Shown in pieces: positions 27,214-36,143 of a stretch of 64,000 nucleotides of DNA; the stretch's first letter is position 1, and every line of letters starts with the position of its first letter. Source of the stretch: Polaromonas sp. (lineage in GTDB: Bacteria; Pseudomonadota; Gammaproteobacteria; Burkholderiales; Burkholderiaceae_C); NCBI GenBank assembly GCA_013297865.1, contig JAAFIP010000001.1, forward strand, positions 186,001-250,000, written 5' to 3'. The notes beneath the pieces were generated by a model. The model did not search any database. It worked only from the letters and a program-made list of their open reading frames with translations, and was not told the origin of the DNA. The translations under genes were made by a program, and so were the position numbers.

Positions 27214-28476
27214 TTGCCCGCTGTGCCCACCCTACCCGCCTCTTCCACGTCCCCCTTGTCCACGCTGCACTGGAGCGAGGGCGACCAAGCCTGCTCGGCG
27301 CTATGGCGCTCGCAGCGCGAGAGTGCCGCGCCTAAAAGAGTGGTGCTGGCTGATGACACACTCAGCGCCGACACCGCCTACCGCCTGGCCTGCGAAGGCA
27401 CCGGGCTGCTGTGGCGTGGTGATTTTCATAATGCGCGCATGCTGCTGCAGGCGCTGGCACGGCGCGCCGACAGGCTGCCCGAGCGGCAGAAATTCAAGGC
27501 CAACAAGCAAGGCGCGCGCGCGGCAGGCAAAACCGCCCCTGGCGCAGCACCAGAGCCGACGCCCGCCCAGGCTTTTCACCAGCACCGCATGGCCCAAGCC
27601 CAGCGCGCCCGCATTCTTGGCATGGTGCTGATCCCCTTTGGCGCAGACTATGCCATCCCCTTGCGCCGCGCGCCCGATGTGCGCGAGGCCTGCACCCAGG
27701 TGTGGGGAGCTGCAGATGCCAGCGCGCCCATGTCGGTGACTAGCCTGCGCGAGCTGATGGGCATGACCAGTGCCCATGAGTGGCGCAAAAAAGGCGTGGA
27801 AATTACCGCACTGGGCGATGGCATCGACATTTACAACCGCATACATCCCCATTACGGCGTGTTTTCCCCTGTGCGTGGGGAATACATCGATCTGGTTGCC
27901 AAAGCGCCCTTGCCGGTGTCTGCAGCGGCCAAAAAAGACCTGGTGGCGTGGGACATCGGCACGGGCACTGGCGTGTTGTCCGCCGTGCTGGCGCGCCGCG
28001 GCCTGCAGCATATCGTAGCCACCGACCAGGACGAGCGCGCGCTGGCTTGTGCACAAAACAATCTCCAGCGGCTGGGTGTGGCGGCGCAGGTCACAGTGCA
28101 CCAGGGCCATCTTTTCCCGCCAGGCAAAGCGCATTTGATCGTCTGCAATCCTCCATGGCTACCGGCCCGTGCCAGTTCGTCGCTGGAGCATGCGGTATAC
28201 GACGAGGACAGCAGCATGTTGCTGGGGTTTTTAAACGGACTGAAAACGCATCTGGCCAAGGGTGGTGAGGGTTGGCTGGTGATGTCAGACCTGGCAGAAC
28301 ATCTGGGCCTGCGCAGTCCGACCGAACTGGCAGATGCCATTGCCACGGCGGGCCTGAAGGTGATCGCCAAGTTGAGCACCAAGCCTTCGCACCCCAAGGT
28401 CTTGGATGCCACTGACCCGTTGCATGTGGCGCGGTCCAAAGAGGTGACTTCGTTGTGGCGGCTGGGTGTGGTCTGA
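27214..28476 (+). CDS. Class I SAM-dependent methyltransferase with NPPW motif
   Basis: 420 residues if a TTG at 27214 is used; an in-frame GTG at 27223 is equally possible and no ribosome site decides. The N-terminal half resembles the substrate domain of HemK/RlmG-type enzymes. The SAM-binding motif WDIGTGTGVLSAVLA is near residue 249 and the catalytic VCNPPWLPAR near 310. NPPY/NPPW enzymes methylate amino groups of glutamine, adenine or guanine in proteins, DNA or RNA, so a role on protein or RNA is likely. A Lys/Arg/Ala-rich insertion (about residues 92-125) separates the domains. Exact target unknown. Confidence 0.85.
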   Translation: MPAVPTLPASSTSPLSTLHWSEGDQACSALWRSQRESAAPKRVVLADDTLSADTAYRLACEGTGLLWRGDFHNARMLLQALARRADRLPERQKFKANKQGARAAGKTAPGAAPEPTPAQAFHQHRMAQAQRARILGMVLIPFGADYAIPLRRAPDVREACTQVWGAADASAPMSVTSLRELMGMTSAHEWRKKGVEITALGDGIDIYNRIHPHYGVFSPVRGEYIDLVAKAPLPVSAAAKKDLVAWDIGTGTGVLSAVLARRGLQHIVATDQDERALACAQNNLQRLGVAAQVTVHQGHLFPPGKAHLIVCNPPWLPARASSSLEHAVYDEDSSMLLGFLNGLKTHLAKGGEGWLVMSDLAEHLGLRSPTELADAIATAGLKVIAKLSTKPSHPKVLDATDPLHVARSKEVTSLWRLGVV

Positions 28477-28507
28477 GTGCTGCTGCATTGGGGTGTTGCG
28501 TGCACAA

Positions 28508-28547
28508 GGTCTTTTGTACGCACAGAGGGTCTTTTGTACGCACAGTG
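28508..28547 (+). repeat. Two 20-bp direct repeats
   Basis: GGTCTTTTGTACGCACAGAG at 28508-28527 is followed directly by a copy differing at one base (28528-28547). The second copy runs into the first stem of the triple-hairpin element, so it may mark that element's boundary. Confidence 0.85.
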
Positions 28548-28768
28548 AGGTGTTTATCATCCGCCCTCATACTGGGGTACCAGAAATCGGTCGGCTGATA
28601 AACACCTCACTGTGCAGCGACCAAGGTAGCGCGCTACCGGTAGTCCCCGGACTGTCTTCGTGTTCAATACCGGTAGTGCGCCACCATGGTTGCAGGCGAT
28701 AAGGCGTATGTAAATCGACCGATTTCTGGTACTCCAGTATGAGGGCGATTTGCATACGCCTTATCGCC
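28540..28768 (+). repeat. Triple-hairpin element (family 3), copy 1
   Basis: Hairpin A: 20-bp perfect stem (28540-28559 with 28596-28615), 36-base loop. Hairpin C: 23-base arms (28620-28642, 28668-28690), 25-base loop. Hairpin B: 23-base arms (28695-28717, 28746-28768), 28-base loop. The B loop is the reverse complement of the central 28 bases of the A loop with one mismatch. The second copy is at 37143. Confidence 0.9.
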
Positions 28769-28787
28769 CGAGAGACTACAGACTGCG

Positions 28788-28879
28788 CCTCTGCAGCCCA
28801 CAAGACTAAACCTCTGCAACCCACAAGACTAAGCCTCTGGAGCCCACAAGACCAAGCCCATGCAACCCAGAGCCAAACA
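28788..28879 (+). repeat. Four tandem 23-bp repeats
   Basis: Units of 23 bases (CCTCTGCARCCCACAAGAC plus AAG/AAA) at 28788, 28811, 28834 and 28857; the fourth is the most diverged. The array is contiguous, with no spacers, so it is not CRISPR. It lies about 100 bp upstream of the Urc1-like gene. Confidence 0.85.
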
Positions 28880-28979
28880 CGACAAGTCCACCAAAGACAA
28901 ACGCCCCACAAATTAGTGGCACACCCCTTGCGTATTCCCCCACATCACAGCAAGATACCGCTTTGGGGAAACCACGGCT

Positions 28980-30245
28980 ATGTCAACACCTCCTGAAACC
29001 ACTGTCAAAGCGTCCAGCCACATACGCCTGACCTCCCACGCTGGCGGTTTTGGCGCACGCGCCATCCGCTGGGGCGCGGCCACACCGCTGGAACGCGGCC
29101 CCCTGGTGGGCACCACCACCACCCGCAGCCACCGCAACGTCATCGGTACCCACAGCGGCAGCTACAGCGTCTACCGCGCCCTGGCCGTGGCCGCTGGCGC
29201 GCTGGACAAAAACCACAAGGCCGACCTCACCAACACCGCGCCCACCGACCGCATCGGCCCCTACCCCAGCTGGAGCGAGCCAGGGCGCATTGTTTCGCTC
29301 GATCCCTGGGGTGCAGAAATCGGCAGCAACTTTGCCGATGAGCTGGCCGCGGGCTACGATATCAAGCCCACCATCGCTGTGACCAAAGCCCACGTCATCC
29401 TGCCCGAGATCATGGAGGCCATCCAGAAAGGGCGCCTCAAGCCCGATGGCAAGCTGCTCACCGCAGGCGGCGCAGCCATGGTGACCAAGGCAGCGGTGGA
29501 GCCCGTGTGGTATCTGCCCGAGGTGGCCAAGCGCTTTGGCTGCTCCGAGACCGACCTGCGCCGCGTGCTGTTTGAAGAAACCGGCGGCATGTACCCCGAG
29601 CTGGTGACGCGCAGTGACCTGGAGGTGTTTTTGCCCCCCATTGGCGGCCTCACGGTCTATATCTTCGGCAACCCGCAGGACCTGGCTAACCCCGATGTGC
29701 AGCTGACCGCGCGTGTGCACGACGAATGCAACGGCTCGGACGTGTTTGGCAGCGACATCTGCACCTGCCGCCCCTACCTGACGCATGCGATTGAAGAGTG
29801 CATTCTGGGGGCGCAGAACGGTGGCGTGGGCCTGTGCGCCTATTACCGCAAGGAAGGCCGCGCTTTAGGCGAAGTGACCAAGTTTCTGGTCTACAACGCC
29901 CGCAAGCGCCAGGTGGGCGGCGACACGGCCAGCAATTACTTTGCCCGTACCGAATGTGTCGCCGGTGTGCAGGACATGCGCTTTCAGCAGCTCATGCCCG
30001 ATGTGCTGCACTGGTTTGGCATCCGCAAGATCCACCGCCTGGTCAGCATGAGCAACATGAAATACGATGCCATCACACAATCAGGCATTGAGGTGGTGGA
30101 ACGGGTCAACATCCCTGCCGAGCTGATCCCTGCGGACGCCCAGGTCGAGATGGACGCCAAGATGGCTGCGGGCTACTTCACCCCCGGCGTGGTGCCCGAC
30201 GCCAGCGAGCTGCAAAAGGCCAAAGGGCGGGGTCTTGATGAATAG
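28980..30245 (+). CDS. GTP cyclohydrolase II-family protein, Urc1-like (uracil catabolism)
   Basis: 421 residues, about twice the length of RibA. The C-terminal half holds the RibA-type zinc motif, here DECNGSDVFGSDICTCRP, and an arginine/threonine-rich GTP-cyclohydrolase core (YYRKEGRALGEVTKF). The N-terminal half (residues 1-190) is the extension found in the Urc1 group. In the yeast URC pathway Urc1 opens the pyrimidine ring of a uridine nucleotide. The neighbours, a DUF1688/Urc4 homologue and uracil phosphoribosyltransferase, are the same trio, which makes a riboflavin role unlikely. The upstream region carries the repeats described above. Confidence 0.85.
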   Translation: MSTPPETTVKASSHIRLTSHAGGFGARAIRWGAATPLERGPLVGTTTTRSHRNVIGTHSGSYSVYRALAVAAGALDKNHKADLTNTAPTDRIGPYPSWSEPGRIVSLDPWGAEIGSNFADELAAGYDIKPTIAVTKAHVILPEIMEAIQKGRLKPDGKLLTAGGAAMVTKAAVEPVWYLPEVAKRFGCSETDLRRVLFEETGGMYPELVTRSDLEVFLPPIGGLTVYIFGNPQDLANPDVQLTARVHDECNGSDVFGSDICTCRPYLTHAIEECILGAQNGGVGLCAYYRKEGRALGEVTKFLVYNARKRQVGGDTASNYFARTECVAGVQDMRFQQLMPDVLHWFGIRKIHRLVSMSNMKYDAITQSGIEVVERVNIPAELIPADAQVEMDAKMAAGYFTPGVVPDASELQKAKGRGLDE

Positions 30246-30252
30246 CCAAATA

Positions 30253-30289
30253 CTATCAAATTCATAGCTGCTCCCGCGATATTTTATTG
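30253..30289 (-). repeat. 38-bp dispersed repeat (family 1), copy 5, reverse orientation
   Basis: On the minus strand: AATATCGCGGGAGCAG then CTATGAATTTGATAG. The start is slightly degenerate (CAATAAAATATCGCG). It lies between the Urc1-like and Urc4-like genes, 8 bases after the first stop and 6 before the next start. Confidence 0.92.
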
Positions 30290-30294
30290 ACTTC

Positions 30295-31488
30295 ATGGCC
30301 CAAAACCTTTCAGAACTCTTCACCACGCAGACCACGCGCACCCGCGCCCGCAGCTTGCTTGCCCATGCCCGCCAGGGCGCGTCGGGCCACTTTGTGGTGC
30401 ACGACAGCGCCTTGCCAGCCTGCGCCGCCCTGGTGGCCCGTGTGACGCGTGAGCGCTATCCTGATCTGGCCATTCCCTACCACAGCCGCTGGCGGCACTT
30501 TGAGGCGGGTGGCGTAGACCGCCGCGCCTGGCTGGGCAGCCGGGCGCAGGACCCGCGCCTGCTGATTGACCTGGTGGTGGTCAGTGTGCTGCTGGACGCT
30601 GGCGCCGGGCCGCAGTGGCACTACAAGGAAGCACGCACAGGCCAGGCGCTCAGCCGCTCCGAAGGTCTGGGCGTGGCCAGTTTTCATGCCTTTACCAGCG
30701 GCCTGTTTTCCAGCGACCCTACCCAGCCCCTGCGATGTGACGCAGTGGCGCTGCAGCGCATAAGCGCGGCGCAGCTGGGCCAGGCTTTTCAGGTCAGCGA
30801 CAGCAACCCGCTGGTGGGCCTGGAGGGCCGCGCCCACCTGCTGCGCCGCCTGGGCAAGGCCATGGCAGAGCAACCCGCGGTGTTTGGCAGCCCGCCGCGG
30901 CCGGGCGGCATCTATGACCATGCCCTGCAGTCTGGCGGCGCGGTGCAGGCCCACCAGCTGCTGGGCATCTTGCTGGACACCCTCTCACGCATCTGGCCCT
31001 CGGGCAGCACGCTGGATGGCCAGGCCGTGGGCGACTGCTGGCCACACAGCGCGCTGGGCACGCCCGATGCCACTGCCGGTTGGATTCCGTTTCACAAACT
31101 CTCGCAGTGGCTCACCTATTCGCTGCTGGAGCCTTTTGAGTGGGCTGGCACGCCGGTAGGCGGCCTGGCCGAACTGACCGGCCTGCCTGAATACCGCAAC
31201 GGTGGCCTGCTGCTGGACGCGGATGTGCTGGCTTTTCGGCACCCCGGGGCTGCCAGCCAGCGCTGGCGTGCCAGCGACGAGCTGATCGTCGAATGGCGGG
31301 CCTTGACGGTCGCCCTGCTGGACGAACTGGCCCCCATGGTGCGCAACTTGCTTTATAAAACCGAGGCACAGATGCCGCTGGCCTGCGTGCTGGAGGGCGG
31401 CACCTGGGCGGCGGGCCGCGTGCTGGCAGCCCAGCTGCGGGACGGCAAACCCCCTTTGAACATTGAATCGGACGGAACTATTTTTTAA
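30295..31488 (+). CDS. URC4/urg3 family protein (DUF1688), uracil catabolism
   Basis: 397 residues. No classical enzyme motif, but the sequence has the DUF1688 pattern: [16 protein letters not shown] near residue 60, [26 protein letters not shown] near 100-125, and [20 protein letters not shown] near the C-terminus. In the fungal URC pathway the Urc4 protein acts after Urc1 on the ring-opened nucleotide; loss of URC4 leads to accumulation of ribosylurea. It lies between the Urc1-like gene and uracil phosphoribosyltransferase, in the same order of function. Soluble, cytoplasmic. Catalytic chemistry is not established from sequence. Confidence 0.87.
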   Translation: MAQNLSELFTTQTTRTRARSLLAHARQGASGHFVVHDSALPACAALVARVTRERYPDLAIPYHSRWRHFEAGGVDRRAWLGSRAQDPRLLIDLVVVSVLLDAGAGPQWHYKEARTGQALSRSEGLGVASFHAFTSGLFSSDPTQPLRCDAVALQRISAAQLGQAFQVSDSNPLVGLEGRAHLLRRLGKAMAEQPAVFGSPPRPGGIYDHALQSGGAVQAHQLLGILLDTLSRIWPSGSTLDGQAVGDCWPHSALGTPDATAGWIPFHKLSQWLTYSLLEPFEWAGTPVGGLAELTGLPEYRNGGLLLDADVLAFRHPGAASQRWRASDELIVEWRALTVALLDELAPMVRNLLYKTEAQMPLACVLEGGTWAAGRVLAAQLRDGKPPLNIESDGTIF

Positions 31489-31508
31489 CTGACCTACCAC
31501 AACGAACC

Positions 31509-32153
31509 ATGAGCCAACTCTATAAAAACAATGTCTATGTCGTCAACCATCCATTGGTGCAGCACAAGCTGACCCTGATGCGCAAGCAGGAGTCTTCCAC
31601 CAACACTTTTCGCCGCCTGCTCAACGAAATCTCCATGCTGATGGCCTATGAGGTCACCGCCGACATGCCCATGCAAGACATCGAGATCGAAACCCCGATG
31701 GAGAAAACCACCGGCAAAGTGATTGACGGCAAAAAACTGGTGTTTGTCAGCATCCTGCGTGCAGGCAACGGTATTCTGGAAGGCATGCTGAGCGTCGTGC
31801 CCGGCGCGCGGGTGGGCCATATCGGCCTGTACCGTGACCCCAAGACGCTGACTGCGGTGGAATACTATTTCAAGATGCCGCATGACATGGACCAGCGCGA
31901 CATCATCGTGGTGGACCCCATGCTGGCCACCGGCAACTCGGCGATTGCAGCTGTAGAGCGCCTCAAGGAGCTGCACCCCAAGTCGATCAAGTTTGTCTGC
32001 CTGGTGGGCTGCCCCGAAGGCGTCAACGCCATGCAAAAAGCCCACCCTGACGTCCCCATCTACACGGCAGCCATTGACCGCCAGCTCAACGACCATGGCT
32101 ACATCATGCCCGGTCTGGGCGATGCGGGGGACCGTATTTTTGGAACCAAATAG
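31509..32153 (+). CDS. upp: Uracil phosphoribosyltransferase
   Basis: 214 residues. Converts uracil and PRPP to UMP. The PRPP-binding loop is [19 protein letters not shown] near residue 130, and the uracil-binding C-terminal segment [17 protein letters not shown] is intact. In this cluster it would feed UMP into the Urc1/Urc4 ring-opening route, matching the URC6 role in the fungal pathway, as well as serving salvage. It begins 20 bases after the Urc4-like gene. Confidence 0.96.
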   Translation: MSQLYKNNVYVVNHPLVQHKLTLMRKQESSTNTFRRLLNEISMLMAYEVTADMPMQDIEIETPMEKTTGKVIDGKKLVFVSILRAGNGILEGMLSVVPGARVGHIGLYRDPKTLTAVEYYFKMPHDMDQRDIIVVDPMLATGNSAIAAVERLKELHPKSIKFVCLVGCPEGVNAMQKAHPDVPIYTAAIDRQLNDHGYIMPGLGDAGDRIFGTK

Positions 32154-32162
32154 GCCCCCAGG

Positions 32163-32200
32163 CCAATGAAATATCGCGGGAGCAGCTATTAATTTTGTAG
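32163..32200 (+). repeat. 38-bp dispersed repeat (family 1), copy 6
   Basis: CCAATGAAATATCGCGGGAG, then CAG and CTATTAATTTTGTAG. It lies 9 bases after the upp stop and before the binding-protein gene. Its CTA-N9-TAG tail is identical to copy 2. Confidence 0.93.
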
Positions 32201-32239
32201 TGTCAGTGCCATTGTCATTTTTACCCAGGAGAAAAAACC

Positions 32240-33232
32240 ATGTCTTTGAACCGTCGTCATGTCGTCACCTTGGCCAGTGCATTGCTTACGCTCAGTCCGG
32301 GTTTAGCCCTTGCGCAAAGCAAAATGAAAGTGGCCGCCATCTACACCGTGCCCTTTGAGCAGCAGTGGGTCAGCCGTATCCACAAGGCGCTCAAAGCCGC
32401 TGAGGGGCGCGGTGAGATTGAGTACAAAGCCACAGAAAACGTCAGCAACGCTGACTACGAGCGCGTGATGCGCGAGTATGCGCAGGGCGGCAACACCTTG
32501 ATCGTAGGCGAGGCGTTTGCCGTGGAAGCTGCAGCGCGCAAGGTGGCCAAAGACTTCCCCAAAGTCTCCTTCCTGATGGGCAGCTCGGGCAAACCGCAGG
32601 CGCCCAACTTCAGCGTGTTTGACAACTACATCCAGGAGCCGGCGTACCTGAGCGGCATGGTGGCCGGCGGCATGACCAAGAGCAACAAGATCGGCATGGT
32701 CGGCGGCTTCCCGATCCCCGAGGTCAACCGCCTGATGCACGCCTTCATGGCAGGTGCTAAAGAGACCAATCCCAAGGTCGAATTCAGCGTGAGCTTTATC
32801 AACAGCTGGTTTGACCCACCCAAAGCCAAGGAAGCCGCTTTTGCCATGATCGACAAGGGCGCTGATGTGATGTATGCCGAGCGCTTTGGCGTGTCTGACG
32901 CGGCCAAAGAAAAAGGCAAGCTGGCCATTGGCAATGTGATCAACACCCAGGACAAATACCCCGACACCGTGGTGGCATCCGCCCTGTGGAATATGGAGCC
33001 ATCCATTGACCGGGCACTCAAACTGGTCAAAGAAGGCAAGTTCAAGCCAGAGGACTACGGACAGTTCAGCATGATGAAGCACAAGGGCTCTGAGCTGGCT
33101 CCGCTGGGTACCTTCGAGAGCAAAGTGCCTGCCGATATCAAAGCCAAAGTCAAGGCCAAGGAAGAAGCCATCTTGGCGGGCAAGTTCACGGTGAAGGTGG
33201 ACGACTCGCAGCCCAAGGCTTCGTTTAAGTGA
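32240..33232 (+). CDS. BMP-family ABC transporter substrate-binding protein (nucleoside/nucleobase type)
   Basis: 330 residues with a signal peptide (residues 1-26, LALAQSK). The fold is BMP/PnrA-like, the family that binds nucleosides or purines: YTVPFEQQWVSRIHKAL early, GSSGKPQAPNFSVFDNYIQEPAYLSGM with the conserved Asn/Tyr region, and GGFPIPEVNRLMHAF. A ribosome site, AGGAG, precedes the ATG by about 9 bases. With the URC genes and cytosine deaminase around it, the ligand is likely uracil, cytosine or a pyrimidine nucleoside. It is followed by the two-domain ATPase and two permeases usual for this family. Confidence 0.9.
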   Translation: MSLNRRHVVTLASALLTLSPGLALAQSKMKVAAIYTVPFEQQWVSRIHKALKAAEGRGEIEYKATENVSNADYERVMREYAQGGNTLIVGEAFAVEAAARKVAKDFPKVSFLMGSSGKPQAPNFSVFDNYIQEPAYLSGMVAGGMTKSNKIGMVGGFPIPEVNRLMHAFMAGAKETNPKVEFSVSFINSWFDPPKAKEAAFAMIDKGADVMYAERFGVSDAAKEKGKLAIGNVINTQDKYPDTVVASALWNMEPSIDRALKLVKEGKFKPEDYGQFSMMKHKGSELAPLGTFESKVPADIKAKVKAKEEAILAGKFTVKVDDSQPKASFK

Positions 33233-33268
33233 TGGTTTTCGAATAACTTAAAACCGAACTCGCAAACA

Positions 33269-33412
33269 GCCGGACGCAGAGGACGCGAAGGTTACGCAAA
33301 AGACGCAAAAAAGACAAAATACATAAATTAGGGTGGATATCAAGCCATATTTTCTCTTCTCTTTGTCTTTTTGGTATTCCTTTTGCGTAACCTTCGCGTC
33401 CTCTGCGTCCGG
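33269..33412. repeat. Long inverted repeat (family 2), copy C
   Basis: The arms CCGGACGCAGAGGACGCG... and their complement match perfectly over about 33 bases (33270-33302 with about 33380-33412), then loosely, around a 77-base A/T-rich centre. It lies between the binding-protein gene and the ATPase gene and supplies the apparent upstream part of the ATPase reading frame. Confidence 0.88.
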
Positions 33413-33433
33413 TATTTTTGTATTTGTATTCCT

Positions 33434-34984
33434 TTGACCTCCGCCCTCACTCTGACCCATATCACCAAGCGCTTTGGCAGCCTGGTGGCGAATGACGGTA
33501 TTTCGTTGAGCTTGGGGCGTGGCGAGGTGTTGGGGCTGCTCGGGGAGAACGGCGCTGGCAAGTCCACTCTGGTGTCGATTCTGTTTGGCCACTACAGAGC
33601 GGACAGCGGCAGCATTGAGGTGTTTGGCAAGCCCTTGCCTGCGGGCGACCCCAAGGCGGCGCTGGCTGCGGGCATTGGCATGGTGCACCAGCATTTCACG
33701 CTGGCAGACAACCTGAGCGTGCTGGACAACGTGATGCTGGGCAGCGAGCCACTGTGGCAGCTGTTCTCGCGCCGGGCGGCGGCACGTGCCAGGCTGCTGG
33801 ATGTGGCAACACGCTTTGGCCTGCAGGTGCAGCCTGAGGCGCTGGTTGCTACCTTGTCGGTGGGCGAGCGACAGCGGGTGGAGATTCTCAAGGCGCTGTA
33901 CCGCGGCGCAAAGATTTTGATTCTGGACGAGCCCACCGCCGTGCTCACGCCGCAGGAGAGTCAGGCACTGTTTGACACGCTGGAAAAACTGGTCAGCCAG
34001 GGCCTGAGCGTGATTTTCATCAGCCACAAGCTCGCTGAAGTGCTGCGCGTGTGCCACCGCGTTGCCGTTCTGCGCGCGGGGCAGCTGGTGGCCACGGCAG
34101 ACGCCCAGTCCACAGAGCAGCAGCAGCTGGCGCAGTGGATGGTTGGCCATGCCGTGCTAGCCCCAGCCGCCCAGACGCGGCCAGCGCCGCTGCCAGACGC
34201 TGCGGTAGTTTGCGAGCTGCACCAGGTCAGCGCGCGCAGCGGTGCGCGTAACTTTATCGATAGCGTCAACCTGCCATTGCGCGCAGGCGAGATGGTGGCC
34301 ATTGCTGGCGTATCGGGCAACGGCCAAGGGGCACTGGCCGATGTGCTGTGCGGCATGCTGCCAGTGCGCAGCGGCCGCCTGACGCTGCGCGGCATGCCCT
34401 GGCCGCAGTCGGCAGGGCGGCTCACCGCCCTGGGCGTGGCGCGCATTGCCGAGGACCGGCGCAGCACGGGGGTAGTAGCTGACCTGCCCTTGTGGGAAAA
34501 CATGGTGTCCGAGCGGCTGCGCAGCCGGGTGTTCAGCCGCTGGGGCTGGGTGCGGCGTGCGGCGGCACTGGCGCATGCCCAGCGCATTACCACGCAGTTT
34601 GATGTGCGCGGCGCGGGCCTGGCCTCGCGCACGGGCCTGCTCAGCGGGGGCAATATGCAAAAGCTCATCCTCGGGCGCGCCCTGCTCGCGCCCGACGGCG
34701 AGCCCGGCCCTTGCCTGATTGTGGCCCACCAGCCGACCTGGGGCCTGGATGTGGGCGCGGTAGCCTATGTGCACCAGCAGCTGTATGCAGCGCGCGACGC
34801 AGGCGCTGCCGTGCTGCTGATCTCTGACGACTTGGATGAAGTGATGGCACTGGGCGAGCGCATTGCCGCGCTGCACGCAGGCCAGCTCAGCCCCCTTCGC
34901 CCACAGGCCGCGTGGACGCGCGAAAGCCTGGGCCTGGCCATGGCGGGCTCCCATCCAGCCGAACCTGTGCTTCAAGCAGCATGA
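33434..34984 (+). CDS. ABC transporter ATP-binding protein with two nucleotide-binding domains
   Basis: About 516 residues from a TTG at 33434; the frame stays open to 33371 but that part lies in an inverted repeat. Start uncertain. Two fused ATPase domains as usual for BMP-linked (YufO/NupO-type) importers: domain 1 with GENGAGKST, QHFTLADNLSV, LSVGERQRVEILKAL and ILDEPTAVLTPQE; domain 2 with a degenerate Walker A (GVSGNGQGALAD) and LSGGNMQKLILGRAL. The second Walker A lacking the lysine is normal for the family. It energises the permease pair encoded next. Confidence 0.9.
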   Translation: MTSALTLTHITKRFGSLVANDGISLSLGRGEVLGLLGENGAGKSTLVSILFGHYRADSGSIEVFGKPLPAGDPKAALAAGIGMVHQHFTLADNLSVLDNVMLGSEPLWQLFSRRAAARARLLDVATRFGLQVQPEALVATLSVGERQRVEILKALYRGAKILILDEPTAVLTPQESQALFDTLEKLVSQGLSVIFISHKLAEVLRVCHRVAVLRAGQLVATADAQSTEQQQLAQWMVGHAVLAPAAQTRPAPLPDAAVVCELHQVSARSGARNFIDSVNLPLRAGEMVAIAGVSGNGQGALADVLCGMLPVRSGRLTLRGMPWPQSAGRLTALGVARIAEDRRSTGVVADLPLWENMVSERLRSRVFSRWGWVRRAAALAHAQRITTQFDVRGAGLASRTGLLSGGNMQKLILGRALLAPDGEPGPCLIVAHQPTWGLDVGAVAYVHQQLYAARDAGAAVLLISDDLDEVMALGERIAALHAGQLSPLRPQAAWTRESLGLAMAGSHPAEPVLQAA

Positions 34985-35009
34985 ATTTATATATTAATCA
35001 GGCTGTAGA

Positions 35010-35047
35010 CCAATGGAATATCGCGGGAGCAGCTATTAAATTAATAG
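35010..35047 (+). repeat. 38-bp dispersed repeat (family 1), copy 7
   Basis: CCAATGGAATATCGCGGGAG, then CAG and CTATTAAATTAATAG, whose tail is nearly a perfect palindrome. It lies between the ATPase and the first permease gene, 32 bases before the permease start. Confidence 0.94.
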
Positions 35048-35078
35048 TAACCATGATCTGTATCCATCCACCCATTCC

Positions 35079-36143
35079 ATGCGACTAGAGCCGCGCACCT
35101 CGCTGTCTTCCACGGCTCTGCTGCTGGCGCCACTGGCGGCTATCGCCTTCACGCTGTGCGTCAGTGCGGCGCTGGTGCTGTGGGCAGGCGCGCCGGTGGC
35201 AGACACCTTTGCACTGCTGCTGCAAGGCGGCTTTGGCTCAGTGTTTGCATGGAGCGAAACCCTCACGCGCGCCACGCCGCTGATCCTCACCGGGCTGTCG
35301 GCCACTGTGGCGTTCAAGGCCCGGCTGTTCAACATCGGCGCTGAGGGGCAGCTGTATGCGGGCGCGCTGGCTGCCATTGCGGTGGGTGGCATGCACGGGG
35401 GTGCGGGTTTTGAGCTCTCACCCTATGTGCTGTTCCCGCTGATGATGCTGGCCGCTGCCATCGCGGGCGCATTGCTGCTGCTGGGCCCGGCCCTCATGAA
35501 AACCCAGCTGGGCGTGGACGAGGTGGTCACCACCTTGCTGCTCAACTTCATTGTGCTGCTGTTTGTCGGCGCCATGCTGGACGGCCCGATGAAAGACGCT
35601 ACCGCCATGGGCTGGCCGCAGTCGGTGGCGCTGCAGGGCGAGCTGGAGTTGGACAAACTGATCGCCCAGACCCGCGTGCACACGGGCCTGCTATGGGGCA
35701 TGGTGCTGAGCGTGCTGCTGTGGGTGGTTTTGAAATACACCACCTTGGGTTTTGACATCCGCGCCACCGGAGCCAACGCGCGCGCTGCAGCGTTTGCCGG
35801 GGTGCCCGTGACCCGCACCATGGTGTGTGTGGCCCTGCTCTCGGGCGCACTGGCTGGCCTGGCGGGCGCCATCGAGGTGGCAGGCCGCACCAGCTATGTC
35901 ACGCTGGACATGTCACCAGGCTATGGCTACAGCGGCATTGTGATCGCCATGCTGGCAGCGCTGCATCCACTGGGTGTGTTGGCAGCGAGCGTGCTGATAG
36001 CGGGGGTGCTGGTAGGCGCGGACAGCATGAGCCGGGCGATTGCCGTGCCCACCTACTTGGCCGACGTGATTGTGGCCACGTCTCTCATTGCCGTGCTGGT
36101 GGCCACGCTGCTGGTGCAATACAAAATCAGGTGGCGCGAATGA
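35079..36143 (+). CDS. ABC transporter permease (BMP-linked nucleoside-type, subunit 1)
   Basis: 354 residues with eight to ten hydrophobic segments, BPD_transp_2 (RbsC/LivH-like) class: TRATPLILTGLSATVAFKARLFNIGAEGQLYAG near residue 70, and GANARAAAFAGVPVTRTM near 230, typical of NupP/YufP-type permeases. Membrane channel subunit. Its stop codon overlaps the next gene's ATG (ATGA at 36140-36143), so the permeases are translationally coupled. It begins 94 bases after the ATPase gene, a gap occupied by a family 1 repeat. Confidence 0.92.
   Translation: MRLEPRTSLSSTALLLAPLAAIAFTLCVSAALVLWAGAPVADTFALLLQGGFGSVFAWSETLTRATPLILTGLSATVAFKARLFNIGAEGQLYAGALAAIAVGGMHGGAGFELSPYVLFPLMMLAAAIAGALLLLGPALMKTQLGVDEVVTTLLLNFIVLLFVGAMLDGPMKDATAMGWPQSVALQGELELDKLIAQTRVHTGLLWGMVLSVLLWVVLKYTTLGFDIRATGANARAAAFAGVPVTRTMVCVALLSGALAGLAGAIEVAGRTSYVTLDMSPGYGYSGIVIAMLAALHPLGVLAASVLIAGVLVGADSMSRAIAVPTYLADVIVATSLIAVLVATLLVQYKIRWRE

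Larger units (their letters stand above)
28477..28979. other. 503-bp intergenic region holding repeats upstream of the uracil module
   Basis: No gene seen. It contains two 20-bp direct repeats (28508-28547), a 229-bp triple-hairpin element (28540-28768) and four 23-bp tandem repeats (28788-28879), followed by about 100 bp that must hold the promoter of the Urc1-like gene. Confidence 0.8.

Noticed and set aside
28788-28879. CRISPR array
   Set aside because: The four 23-bp units are directly adjacent with no unique spacers, and no cas genes are nearby.
28980-30245. Riboflavin gene ribA
   Set aside because: GTP-cyclohydrolase-II motifs are present, but the length, the N-terminal extension and the Urc4/upp neighbours fit the Urc1 group better. 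Kept as Urc1-like with that reservation.
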